NCBI GenBank assembly: GCA_025330725.1
Contig: JAIWND010000015.1
Span: forward strand, 620,001 to 684,000
Source: Chlamydoabsidia padenii
Taxonomy: Eukaryota; Mucoromycota; Mucoromycetes; Mucorales; Cunninghamellaceae
Direction: 5' to 3'
Length of the DNA: 64,000 nt
The notes beneath the pieces are model-generated. The model was not told the DNA's origin, searched no databases, and saw nothing but the letters and a program-made list of their open reading frames with translations. Within the stretch, counting starts at the first letter, position 1, and every line of letters begins with the position of its first letter. The translations under genes were made by a program, and so were the position numbers. Shown here one piece after another: positions 12,965 to 24,463 of this stretch.

Positions 12965-13444
12965 CTATGCTATGCCATGTAAGATATGCTTGTTGGGCGC
13001 CAAACAGTCTTCTTGAACACCCGGGACAATAAAGACTTGAATACCATGTTGACCAAGTAGTTGCACCCCTTGACAGTTGACCAAATGAGGAGGTTCCCGT
13101 ACACCCATGACCACTTTACTAATCTTGGCCGCCACAATACTTTGTACACAAGGTCGGTTACCAGATAATCGAATCGAGCAAGGTTCCATCGTAGTATACA
13201 TTGTGCCACCATGAGCCAAGTCAGGATCGTCAAGTTTCATCAAGGCGCATTGTTCGGCATGAGTGTTGCCGGGGAGTTCGCGAGAATAACCAGTGGTGAC
13301 AAGTCGACCATGAGCATCGACGAGACAGGCGCCTACACAATATGCTTTTTCCGCTGGTGGTGATTTGTTGGCTTCGTTAATCGCTAGTCGCATAAACTTT
13401 AGATCTTCCGCATCTGTTGTGTAAGGTGTACCGTATTCGTCCAT
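12965..13444 (-). CDS. RIB2: riboflavin-pathway deaminase (Rib2 C-terminal-type), cytidine-deaminase fold
   Basis: A single exon of 159 residues. The zinc site of the CDA/deoxycytidylate deaminase superfamily is complete: HAE (62-64) and PC...C (MEPCSIRLSGNRPC, Cys89 and Cys99). The phrase GYSRELPGNTHAEQCAL and the FRLSGN-like segment are what I associate with the DRAP deaminase half of yeast Rib2, which converts diamino-ribitylamino-pyrimidinone phosphate in riboflavin synthesis. In S. cerevisiae this domain is fused to a pseudouridine synthase; here it stands alone. A dCMP or generic tRNA deaminase is a less likely alternative. An exact promoter motif lies about 75 bp upstream, and the 3' end is only about 155 bp from the RPN11 start. 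Confidence 0.75.
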   Translation of the reverse strand: MDEYGTPYTTDAEDLKFMRLAINEANKSPPAEKAYCVGACLVDAHGRLVTTGYSRELPGNTHAEQCALMKLDDPDLAHGGTMYTTMEPCSIRLSGNRPCVQSIVAAKISKVVMGVREPPHLVNCQGVQLLGQHGIQVFIVPGVQEDCLAPNKHILHGIA

Positions 13445-13829
13445 TGTGTTAGGAAGAGAAGAAAGGAAGGAAGGAAAAATAATAAATTAAGGGCCCACTC
13501 ATGGTTTGAATTTTCGGCGGGATTTGAAAATCACTCTCCATTGTAATACTGTTAATGCATGACAGGTTCACATCAACCCAATTTCCAAGTCTTTACATCA
13601 ACATCCACTTTACCATATAATATATACAGAAACGTATGCATGAGTATCATATTAAAAAAAAAGTAAATAAACGAGCTAGAGTTTCCTAAAAGGTCAAATA
13701 AAACAAGATCCCCATAAAAAAAGAGTAAAGTAACAATTCCTTAATTTATTATGTATGATATGATAAAGGTAAATCTATAAAAAAAAATCACGTTTCTAAT
13801 CTAATTATAATTAAGCCACTTTAAAGTGT
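13445..13829. other. intergenic; deaminase promoter and URI1 3' flank
   Basis: Contains the exact promoter motif (13518-13529), a short ATATAT-rich part and A runs. No gene is visible. Confidence 0.6.
13518..13529 (+). promoter_or_regulatory. CGGGATTTGAAA motif, exact
   Basis: This exact copy lies about 74 bp upstream of the deaminase start codon, in opposite orientation to that gene. Confidence 0.55.
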
Positions 13830-16382
13830 CTATTGTTCTGTTGTTGAAGCCAAACCCATCCTTGCAGCCTTGAATCTTGAGATTTTCCTTGGTACCTCAG
13901 GGGCTTCTTCATCTTTGATGTTACTGCTTGGTAGTGGCAAGTCTTCGTCGATTACCTATATAACATATCAAAAGATGAGTTAGAATAAATAATGGTCTGG
14001 TGTGGTCCAACCTACCTCAAATTCAGGTTTAGAGTCGAAGGAGAGTCCGCCCATGGTTGCCAACATGCCTTGTCGTTGTCGCTGATAAGATGATTTGATC
14101 TAATAATAAACGCACAAAAAGAAAAAAAAAAAAAAGAGAGAGAGATAGGTTGAGGGATTAGATAATGAAGATGAGAGTATAGCATATACAATGTGTTTAC
14201 CTCTTTAAAGTCCATATCATCTTCAACTTCGTCCAAATTCAGTTCTTCCGCCTCCCGTTCAAACACCGCCCCACGCATTGTAGTTGTATCCATTTTACTT
14301 TTTGATTGCACCAGAGTTTGAGTTGTGGGTCGCCATGGTTGAGTTGTAGGTAATTTATCTTCGTCCACTTCGTAATTTGGTCTAAACATGGGTTCAGGAG
14401 TTGACAAAGAGACTGAGGTCGCCAGTTCACGTAAATCGATCTTTGTTGTATCATCATCGTTGCCTAGTACAGGATATCCGTCTTCGTCCATCGCTGTAGG
14501 TTGGTGTTGTTTCACTACACGGAATATATCAGAAGGTGACCGAATAGTATGTTGTTGCATTGATCCCGTGTTATGTGCCGCCTTTAATGGTTTATCATAG
14601 CTATCTCGAGGATCTGTAGTTGGTGCTGATGTCCGATCGTGTTCACGTACACTTGTTGTTGTTCCCCAGCTGACCTTCTTCTTGCCGCTAGTGGTGATAT
14701 CTGTGCTTGTGATGGTTGTTGCTTGTTTTATAGGTGCATTTCTGTTTGGTACTTGAATAGGTGTGCCTTTGGATGTCAGTTTCTTCGCTGGTTCGTCATG
14801 ATGTTTAATAGAAGGTTGATTTTGTCGCTGTTGTTCTTGGAATTGCTTGAATTTTGACATCTTTTTCTTGGGCTGATCGGGTGGTGGAGAGGTCGTTGGT
14901 GATTGCTGTTGTTCCCGCTTTTCTGATACTGTTGATGAGACTGGTGGTGGTGTGCTGTCGTTTGTTTTAGAAGCGATGACTTTAGGGATTGAATCTGGTG
15001 AGGAGACTGGTGGAGATTTTTGTTGTTGTTGTTGTTGTTGTTGTTCTGGTTGTCGTTTCCTTTCAGATGGCTTGATTACTTTAAATTTAGGCTTCGTGCT
15101 AAGAAGTTTCTTTTTCGGTTCATCATCTGTTATGGTAGAGTCGATAGTGTCGGATTGTTGTTTTTCCAAGTGCAATTTCTTGAATCTTGAGACCTTTTTT
15201 TCTGCTGGTGGAGTAGTTGCAAGTTCCGATAATCCTATTGTTTGTTTCAATGTTGCTAATGATGACTCTGTTGAAGGTGAGGGTATATGGGTGTCCGATT
15301 GTCGTTCTGCCACCACATCCCTAAGAGGTTCGTCCAGTGATGACTTGCTACCCATGTCGATTTCCAATTGTCCATCAGTATCACCATTATCCAAATCTTC
15401 CCGAGTTGACCAGTCTTCTTGATCTACCACGCCCTGTGTCGCATATTCCTCGTCATCTTCAAAATGGTCAAATATATTGTCGGCCACTTCAGTATCATAC
15501 AAGTCATCCAAGTCTTCATCGTCATAGTTGATTTGTTCTGTTGTTTCTTCAGGATCGTAAAATGAGAGTTGTTGTTCAAATGTTTGTTGCTGCTTCATCC
15601 TTTCCTCTTCTTCTTCTTCTTGTTCCAGCGCATCGAGTATGGCCATAAGATCTTTTTGATCATAGTCAGTGTTTGTATCATTAAGAGTGTCTTTAACGGT
15701 TGTTGGAGATAATGCTGTTGTTACTGCTGCTGATGATGATGCATTGTCGGTAGGAGTTGAATTAATAGTTGCGACCTCGTCCACGGAATCCGGAGGTAGT
15801 TCTTCCCGAATTTCCATTATGGGCAAGCCTTCTTCGTTGACACCTTCACCAGAGGGGAATACATTGTTATTGACAGAATCCGATTTGGCTTTGATGGCGT
15901 TCCATTGAGCTTGTACCAAATTCAGATTCTCATCTACCGCTAAGTGTTAAAAGTAAATACAAGCATGTTAATCCAAGTTGGATTATTGGTGCTTTTTTAA
16001 TACGTTACCTTCTTTTCGTCTATTAAGGATACCCAATGCTTGTTTGGTCGAGCGTTCCACATAGTATTGATCCCCCAAATATACCATGATTTCATTAGTG
16101 TGAATCAGTTTGCCTGGCATAAAAGCTAGACTACCAAAAGGAATCTTGTTTTTAATATATATGGAATGAAATGGTTAATATGAATAAAAGTATATTGTCA
16201 AGTTTACTTACCATCGCGGGTCGAGAGGTTTCATCGGCCAAAGTTTCCAGTTGTTTGCCTAATGCTTCATATTCTTCTTTGTATCCTTTCCACCGATTCA
16301 ATTCAGTTTCAAGTTCTTCTTTGTTTTGTTCGATACGAGAAGACCATTGAGTAAACTTTTGAGACAAGTCAGTCAACGACAT
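13830..16382 (-). CDS. BUD27: URI/Bud27-type unconventional prefoldin
   Basis: Five exons (16382-16212, 16144-16009, 15939-14201, 14099-14016, 13955-13830) give 751 residues. The first 105 or so form a prefoldin alpha fold: coiled coil MSLTDLSQKFTQWSSRIEQN, then IPFGSLAFMPGKLIHTNEIM, YLGDQYYVERSTKQA. A long acidic, Gln/Ser/Thr-rich tail follows. Three copies of a short basic motif, KKVSRFKK, KKMSKFKQ and RKISRFKA, punctuate the tail, the last near the C-terminus. A GAVFEREAEEL segment lies late. URI/Bud27 is a prefoldin-like scaffold that binds Rpb5 and assists RNA polymerase assembly and TOR signalling. The family call rests on the prefoldin domain plus the tail layout. The gene shares a 306-bp divergent promoter with the MADS gene. 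Confidence 0.78.
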
Positions 16383-16688
16383 TATGGATTAAAACAAGAG
16401 AGAAAGAGAAGAGAGACAAAAAAAAAAAAAAAAAGAAAAAGAAAAAGAAAAAGCTGGCGGCATTGATTCGCCGAAATATTGGAGAGGGGAAGAGAGCGGA
16501 AGGCCTTTAAGCCACCAACGAATGAAATACTCCCAGCATCCAAATTTGGGATTCCCTTTTCTTTCTTTCTCTTCCTCATTTACTTTTTTTTTTATTTTAT
16601 TTTTTTATATCTTCTTACACTCTTCCTTTTTGTATACACTGTCCCAGTACCGCCTTGTATTGTGGTCACTTTATTTGAAAACTTTGAA
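16383..16688. promoter_or_regulatory. divergent promoter, URI1 (-) and MADS gene (+)
   Basis: This 306-bp interval between the two start codons is strand-asymmetric, with A/G-rich runs near the URI end and T-rich runs (16579-16615) near the MADS end. No exact copy of the recurrent motif was seen here. Confidence 0.5.
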
Positions 16689-17927
16689 ATGATGTAAGTT
16701 AAATAAAAGAAAAGTATACTTTGTAAAAGAAAACAAGTTTGTTATTTGATGATAACCCCCCCCCCCATGTGTAATGGTATTTTACGCTGCGGTCCTTTTT
16801 AATAACAGACATTTAAACTAACTTTCTTTTATTACCACTTTTAGGGCAAAAGAAGAAAAAGATATTATCGACCAAGACCCTGAACAAGACTCTGATGAAG
16901 AATCTACTGAAGTCCCTCGCAAACGTAACAGTGGTCGACGCAAGATCAAGATTGAATATATTGAAGATAAGAACAGACGTCATATCACCTTCTCTAAACG
17001 TAAGGCTGGTATCATGAAAAAGGTAACAAAATAAAAGAATGGTTGTATGTTTTCTTTGTTATTATTATTGTTATTTACTCACGGTACCTTTATATTAACG
17101 CCTCCCCACCCCCGTCTTTATATTATAGGCTTATGAACTCTCAACTTTAACTGGTACTCAAGTCTTGTTATTGGTGGTCAGTGAAACTGGTTTGGTCTAT
17201 ACTTTTACAACTGTCAAATTGCAACCTATTGTCACAAAACCTGAAGGTAAAAGTTTGATTCAAGCATGTTTGAACGCGCCTGACCCAGGTATGGAAAATG
17301 CGGGTCTGTTGGTAAGTTGCAAGTTCCCATTTTTGGCTCATACGATTAGTGGGGACCGGAAAAAAATAAAATAACAAACACAATATAGATGGACGATGTT
17401 GAAATTCCGCTAATGACTGACCGAAAAAAAAACTTTATTTTTGATAGGATGAAAATGATACTGGAAGTGTCGGATCTCAGAAAACTGCGAATACATCTTC
17501 CACTGCTGCTGCCAATAATGCTGATAACCGTGCCCCTCAGGTAAGAGAGAGAGAAAAAAAAAAAAAAAAAGAATTAGACGAAAAATGGTGAATGAATATG
17601 AATATATTCTTATATTAGGGCTCACCCAAACAGGAAGCTGCTTCTCCCTCCATGGTCAGACAACAACAACAACAACAACAACAACAACAGCATCAACAAG
17701 TACCACATCCGGGATATCCCCAACAACAACCTTATCCATCAACAAGTCAACAGATGCCTCCTATGCCTCCTCCTCATCATGCTCATTATCCTCAACAACC
17801 TCAACCTCAAGGATATCCAGCCTATGGTGTGCATCCTCAACAGCAACAACAGCAACAACAGCCATACCCCCCTCATCAGCAGTATAATCAGATGCCCTAT
17901 TACTCCGGTCAACCTCGCAAGAACTAG
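16689..17927 (+). CDS. MCM1: SRF/Mcm1-type MADS-box transcription factor
   Basis: Five exons (16689-16693, 16845-17022, 17129-17311, 17448-17540, 17619-17927) give 255 residues. An acidic N-terminus precedes the MADS domain: GRRKIKIEYIEDKNRRHITF, SKRKAGIMKKAYELSTLTGT and VLLLVVSETGLVYTFTTVKL. The KIEYIEDKNRR and LTGTQVLLLVVSETG signature is the SRF/Mcm1 class rather than MEF2/Rlm1. Such factors bind CArG-type sites and direct mating, cell-cycle and other programmes with partner proteins. The C-terminus is a Gln/Pro-rich activation-type tail with CAA/CAG repeats. The first coding exon is 5 nt (ATGAT), as in eIF4A. An upstream frame from 16479 runs through poly-T and was not used as the start. 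An earlier acceptor near 17389 would shift the frame, so the later TAG at 17447 was chosen. Confidence 0.88.
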
Positions 17928-18298
17928 TTAATTAGGATCACAATTGAAATAAACTTTTAATAAAAAAAATGTTTTTACTTTATAATAATGTGTTATGGGT
18001 TATATGTGTTACGATTTATACAATATGTGCATGATGGTTTTGTGTGTTTTTTTTTATTACCCCTGGATGGATGGATGATGATGATCTAGATGAAGGTCCT
18101 ACCATCCCGATGTAACCCCTGATTTTTGTCCAATTGAATCATGTTTGCCCTGTATATTTACACTATTGCGCCATACACTATGTTTTTAATTGATTATAAC
18201 AAAAGTTGGGTTTTTATTTATTGACAAAGTACACAAGTGCAAAAAAAAAGAGAGGTATTATACATGAATAAGGTAAAAAAAAAAAAAAAGAAACTAAT
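17928..18298. other. convergent 3' region
   Basis: This lies between the 3' ends of the MADS gene and TRP5. It holds AATAAA-like signals, a GGATGGATGGATGATGATGATG simple repeat near 18065 and poly-A. No gene is visible. Confidence 0.55.
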
Positions 18299-20449
18299 CT
18301 ACAAGTTCTTTTCAAATCGTAAATCCCAGCCAATCTTAGGACCCAAAGCAGGGAGGACTTCCACCACAGTGTGCATGTCCTTGTCACCACGTCCAGATAA
18401 ACACACCACAATATCCTTGTCTTTGGGTAACTCGCCAGCGATCTTGTGAGCATAATAGATAGCATGAGAGGATTCCAAAGCAGGAATGATGCCTTCCAAT
18501 TGTGTCAATTTTCTAAAACCGATCAAGGCCTGAGCATCGTCAGCCACAACATAGTCTGCACGTCCAGTGTCCTTCATAAATGAGTGTTCAGGTCCAACAC
18601 CGGGATAATCCAAACCAGCAGATACAGAATGAGTTTCAATGACTTGTCCTTTAGTATCTTGTAGCAAGTAAGTTTTGGTTCCATGTAGCACACCAGGGGT
18701 ACCCTTGGTCAAAGTAGCAGAGTGAAGATCGGTGTCGACACCATTGCCACCAGCTTCCACACCCACAATACGGACAGTAGGATCGTTCACAAAGGGATAA
18801 AACATACCGATAGCATTCGAGCCACCACCCACACAAGCGACCACCATATCCGGTAATTTGCCAGCCTTTTCTTGTAGTTGTAATTTGGTTTCCTTACCGA
18901 TCACAGATTGGAATTCACGTACGATCATAGGGAAGGGATGAGGACCGATAGCAGAACCCACCAAGTAATGAGTGGTTGACACATTGGTAACCCAATCACG
19001 CATCGCTTCGTTGATAGCATCCTTGAGAGTTCGCGAGCCAGCAGACACAGGAATAACGGTAGCACCAAGCATACGCATGCGGAAGACATTCAAGGCTTGA
19101 CGGCGACAATCTTCTTCACCCATATACACCACACATTCCAGTCCAAACTTGGCACAAACAGTAGCAGTGGCCACACCATGTTGACCAGCACCAGTTTCGG
19201 CAATGATACGTTTCTTACCCAATCGCTTCGCCAGTAAGATCTGACCCACGGCATTGTTGATTTTATGGGACCCGGTATGATTCAAGTCTTCACGTTTTAA
19301 CCAGATACGAGCACCACCAGCATCTTCAGTCAATCGGTTGGCGAATTGAAGTTGAGAAGGTCGAGACATGTAGTCGTAGTATGATTCGAATTCGGCGGTG
19401 AAGGCAGGGTCATTTCTAGCATCGATAAAGGCTCGTTCCAATTCAGTCAGACAATCCACCAAGATTTCAGGGACATAAGCACCACCAAAGTTACCGAAGC
19501 GAGTTTGCAATTCGTAAAAGTCCTTGATGGTGGGTTCGTCTTGAGCAATCACACCTTGACCAGCAGCATCAGTCAATTCAGGTTCAGCAACTGGGCCAGT
19601 TTCTTCAGCAATCTTTAGTTCCACCGTACGACCACAGATTTCAGAGGCATATCGTTCCACCGTTTTAGCCACGTCCTGATTATTTTCGACAGCTTCGCGG
19701 ATGAGAGTGATGATACGAGATCCAATGACAACACCATCAGCATGAGCACCAACCTCAGTAAAGTGTTCCCGAGTAGACACACCAAATCCAACACCGAGAT
19801 AAGCGTTAGTGTGTTTTCTGATACGAGACAACATGTTGGGTAATTCTACGTTCACATTAGTTTGTTCACCGGTTACACCCATACGAGAGATAACATAGAT
19901 AAACGAGTCAGCCACCTTTGACAAGAGATCCATGCGCTCTTCAGTGGTAGTAGGAGCAATCAAGGGTACAAAGGACAATCCATGTTTACGGCATATTCTT
20001 CGAAAAGAATGGGATTCTTCAGGAGGCAGATCCACCATAATGTAACCATTCACGCCAACTTGTTTACAATCAAGTACAAGTTTTTCTTCACCATAGGCCA
20101 GGACAGGATTATAGTAGCCCATAAACACAATAGGCACAGTAAGACCCTTGCTACGTGCTTCACGGACCATATCAAGACACATCGCCACATCAGTACCATG
20201 TTGCAACGATACCTATGGATAAAATTAAAAAGGCGCATCAGTCAGTCTCGGTCTTCCCATAATTGGTGCAACCCTAAGCATGACTCACCCATATACACAA
20301 ATCTTCTTTCCCCCCCACCTTCCCCCCCCCCTCTTCTAGTGTTTTACCTGATCAGAGTGTTGGATAACAGGACCATCCGCCATAGGGTCAGTAGAAGGAA
20401 TACCTAGAATATGATAGTTGAAGTGTTAAAGTCTATTATATGTTGCCAG

Positions 20450-20482
<33 letters not shown>

Positions 20483-20755
20483 CCCTCCTCCTAATCATTA
20501 CCTAATTCAATAACATCGGCACCACCATTTTGCAACCCCAATAAAATATCAACAGTATGATCAGGAGAAGGGTAACCAGCAGTTATAAAGGTGATGAAGG
20601 CAGGGCGACCTAATGTTAAGCATGACAGATTATTAAACAAGGGTTAGTGTGTTTCATTCCTCCACCATCAACACCGAGATGTCCTTCACCAACATTACTG
20701 TTTACTTACCTTCGTCATGAGCTCTTTTAAAAGTTTGTCGAAGTCCAGCAGACAT
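18299..20755 (-). CDS. TRP5: bifunctional tryptophan synthase (alpha-beta fusion)
   Basis: Four exons (20755-20710, 20609-20502, 20403-20348, 20212-18299) give 707 residues, the same size as yeast Trp5. Residues 1-250 are a TrpA barrel ([58 protein letters not shown]) cleaving indole-3-glycerol phosphate. After a linker, residues 310-700 are TrpB ([30 protein letters not shown] with the PLP lysine, [28 protein letters not shown]), joining indole and serine. The alpha-first order matches the fungal fusion. All introns lie in the alpha part; the beta half is intronless. The intron between exons 2 and 3 carries 30 consecutive T at 20453-20482. Confidence 0.97.
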
Positions 20756-21119
20756 GGTACGTATTTGTATATAGTTTTTATGAAAGATAGAAAGAAGAAA
20801 AAGTAAATGTTCCAAAAAACCCACTATTTAAATCTTTTTTATGGTAGCGCATGCGGGGATTAAAATACACTGACAGAACGAATCGCCTTAACTCCTGGCT
20901 ATGGATTTATCTCCTGGATCCGCGATACATTGAATCCCCGGCATCAGATCTGGAAATGAACTGACGGCTATGATTAATTTTCATTTTATCATACACAACC
21001 CTTCAGCAACAACAATGTATCATCCACACTTTTCAAATAAACAATATACAAACCATCAACCCCAAATTTATTTATTTACATATGAGAATTAACAACAATA
21101 CTACTGACTATATATTATT
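20756..21119. other. intergenic between TRP5 promoter and the next 3' end
   Basis: A weak motif variant (CGGGGATTAAAA, 20854-20865) lies about 100 bp upstream of the TRP5 start. Otherwise AT-rich, no gene visible. Confidence 0.5.
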
Positions 21120-24100
21120 TCAGGATGCATAAGCATCAGGCCACATTTGCTTGATGAAGGGGTTGCTTACCAGTCCTTTGACAAAACCACGCCAGACCGG
21201 ACTACCAACCACAGAGTCATTCCATTGAGAGAATTTGGATCCCTCTTTGCCAGTGAGAGGATCACATTGCTGAGATGACAGATCACCGCCACGCACCTGA
21301 TCGATCACCAAGGCATTAAAGAATGAACAGCCCAATTTATCCACCGCATCGTCTTTTTCATGATACATAAGCACCAGGCAATCACTTACAAAGACACCGA
21401 GGGTTTGGCCCTGGAAAAAGGAGGCGGATTGTTTGTAGCAGTTGTTGACATAGGATGGGATCACATCTTGTAAGAGACATTGAAGAATTGACAAGCAAGG
21501 ATTGTTACCGTGAGTGCTGGACATCAAAGGTGTGGTCACCAGACAAGATCCAAGTTCGGCTATAATCCCCATACATCAAAAAAAAAAAAAAAGTAAAAGA
21601 TTGCCTGTAAGTATTCATGTTTTGCCCACTACTGGTATCTACCTCTTACCTGCACGCACGGCACCACCACTTTTACCCGCTTCCAAGACTTCATCGACAA
21701 TCATACCAATAAACCAATGTAGACCACCAAATGCAAGCGCTGACTTGAACAAGACGAGGTCCAAAAAGTGAGAAACGACTTGATTTGAAGATTTGCTGTC
21801 GGCCATCGGTTCCCATATAGCATTCGTATCACCATTTGCATCATTCATATACATAGAGCGCCCACTTTTTACAATGCGCCGAAACATTTCTTTGGATTTG
21901 TCGAATAGTGTCCGCCGAGTAGTTTCGCTCGAAATTGTTTCTGGGGAGATCAGGTACTGTTCATTGTCTACGTCGAGTTTGGTGATGAAGAATGACTCGA
22001 GGGTTTTCACCAGTTGATTACTGTTGTCCTCCTCCTCTTTTGTTGTAAATTGTTGTTGTTGTTTATATGATGTACTATAGTTGTCGCTGGTCCCATGTAT
22101 TCTTGTGTATTGTTTCCGCCGTTCCATCCATGCACGTAAAGTGCCAAGAACTTGATTTCCACAAAGTTTAACAAAACTGTCATCCAAGGATTGATTTAAG
22201 AAGAGATGTGACATACATTCCAGTGCCGTCGATCCATTTCCATCCAAGAGTTTATCACAAAGTATTCTTGTTACACCAGGCACAAGAGTGAAATGCAGGA
22301 ATCGTCTGCGGAAGTAGGATAACACACCAGTGAGGGTTTCAAGTTCCATGCGTCCCACTTCATATATAAAGAGAAGCCGGTCAATTATGGTAGGTACTGC
22401 TTGCAGTAGTACTTGTAGCTTTGTTGTTCTAAATGTTTCAGCCCCGTAAAAAGAGATTTAGTCCAAATATAAACTTGCTTCTTTTTTTATTTTTTACCGA
22501 AGAAGATCATCTGAGATACCATTACCCCCCATAGCAGATAGCCACCGACCTACGACTTGTTCTATTTCTTGATCATGAGCATCTACACCATATATGACAG
22601 GACCAGTAACGAAGAATCGATAGCATAGACCGTCTTTGTTTCTGAAGATGTTGTTGACAATGCATGTGGCCTAAAAATAGAAAACAGTTGTGGTTATGTT
22701 ATAATTTGCATATGAGTGAATATTTTGCTTACCTCGAATTTGCTAGTAACAAGGTGAATAAAAGTCCAGATTTTTCCAAATCTGAAGTACCAGCTTTGAA
22801 TACCATCCATGTCATCGTCACCATCATCTTCCGTGTCAACGTTGTTACCACATGCACCATCATCCACATCCATGTAGTTTTCAGGCGGGTTCCATTCGTT
22901 GCATACAGTTTCCAACGGACCTAGTAAGATCGCCGGTGGATACAATTGCACGACGAGATCAATGGCGGACGGACAGTCGCTTAATGCAGCACATAAGCAG
23001 AATACGCCACGGAGATTACCATCTTGGACACTTTCATTCAACACCTTTAATCAATAATAATAAAAAGAAGAAGCTGAAGTGAGTCTGTGTATATGTGTTG
23101 TCCTATTTTCTTTTACTGATCCTACCTCCAGCAAAAAGTCTACTATTCTCCTCCAATGAATCAGTGACAATAGCCCAATATGGATCAAATCAGATAATGC
23201 CGCTTTAGTGATATTTGATCGGATGGCTATCATGCGTTGTTGTATATTCTATTCCCCCCTCCACCCACAGGATTTGAAAAAAAAAAAAAAAGAAAAAAGA
23301 GGATGAGTTACATAATCTTTTCTCCGGATAATTGTTTATGTTAAATAATACCTCGTCCACTTGTGTCAACGGATCTGACTTTTCATCATTATCGCTATCT
23401 CGGTCCAAATCATTGGGTTCAATCATATCATTGTCGTCATCAACATCCATTATAGAGAAGGAGGAGTATTGCTTTTTGAGTTTGGGGCCAATGTTCTGAA
23501 ATAGAGCATCACCATAGTTATCGTCGCCTCGTTCTAATTTGAACGTCAAGTCGTGGTTGTCCTGAGGTGACATGTTTCGGTTTGTTCCATTCAGTATGCT
23601 GTCCACTTTATTGTCAGTCAAAAGGTTGTAAGATTGGCAGCTGTGTACAATACTGGAAAAGATGTCTTCGGTGCTGATAGATTGGATTAATTTGATAAAT
23701 ACCGAGTCGTTGATGTCAGTTGATGTTGTATATCGCGTATTGTTGATCATATGCATCATATCATCGTCATCGTCGTCGCCAAATGTTGTTGATGAAAGTT
23801 TGTGTTGACCAGTATCGTCCTTGTTCAAAGAAAATTGATCCACAATTCTTGATGATTTCGATGATGGGACATAGAATTGAGAACAGCATGTCGAGGAGCT
23901 ACATGCATTCAAGAGACCAGTAAATGTTTTCAATTCCAGCAGAGATGACTCTATCACATCAGACTATGTAAAAGTATCAAATTAAGGTGAGTACAAACAT
24001 ATTGTCATGCATAAATGATACTTACATCCCGAGGTATTTGTCGTTCTTTCCGATGCGATCTCTGTCTTGAATTGTAGTCGGCAAGTTCTTGTTTTTCCTT

Positions 24101-24429
24101 CCGTTCCTGAAGGCGATGGATCAAATGTGGTAACTGGGCATAAAAAAAACAAAGCTATATCAGTAACAGTTTTCATGTTGTCATCATATTACCTTGACCA
24201 AGACTAAATTTTTCCATAGTAAGCGATTTGTTGCTACAGTTGTATTACAGGTCCGATCACCATCATGCTTCAGGTTTGATTTGTCGTTAGAATTCGATGA
24301 GAGTTGGTTTTGACAGCTTTTACTGAGAGAAGCTTCCCGCAAACCAGTCAACGCCGCAAACCACAGTTCGAGATAGAATGATTCATCAAAGGACCCCTAA
24401 TAAGAATTCAGATGAGATTCCATAATCTT

Positions 24430-24463
<34 letters not shown>

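Noticed and set aside
14952..15422. 156-codon plus-strand frame
   Set aside because: Antisense of the Gln/Ser-rich tail of URI/Bud27; contains a poly-Cys run from the CAG repeat.
17390..17447. Earlier splice acceptor for MADS exon 4
   Set aside because: It would add 58 nt, shift the frame and lose the Gln/Pro tail.
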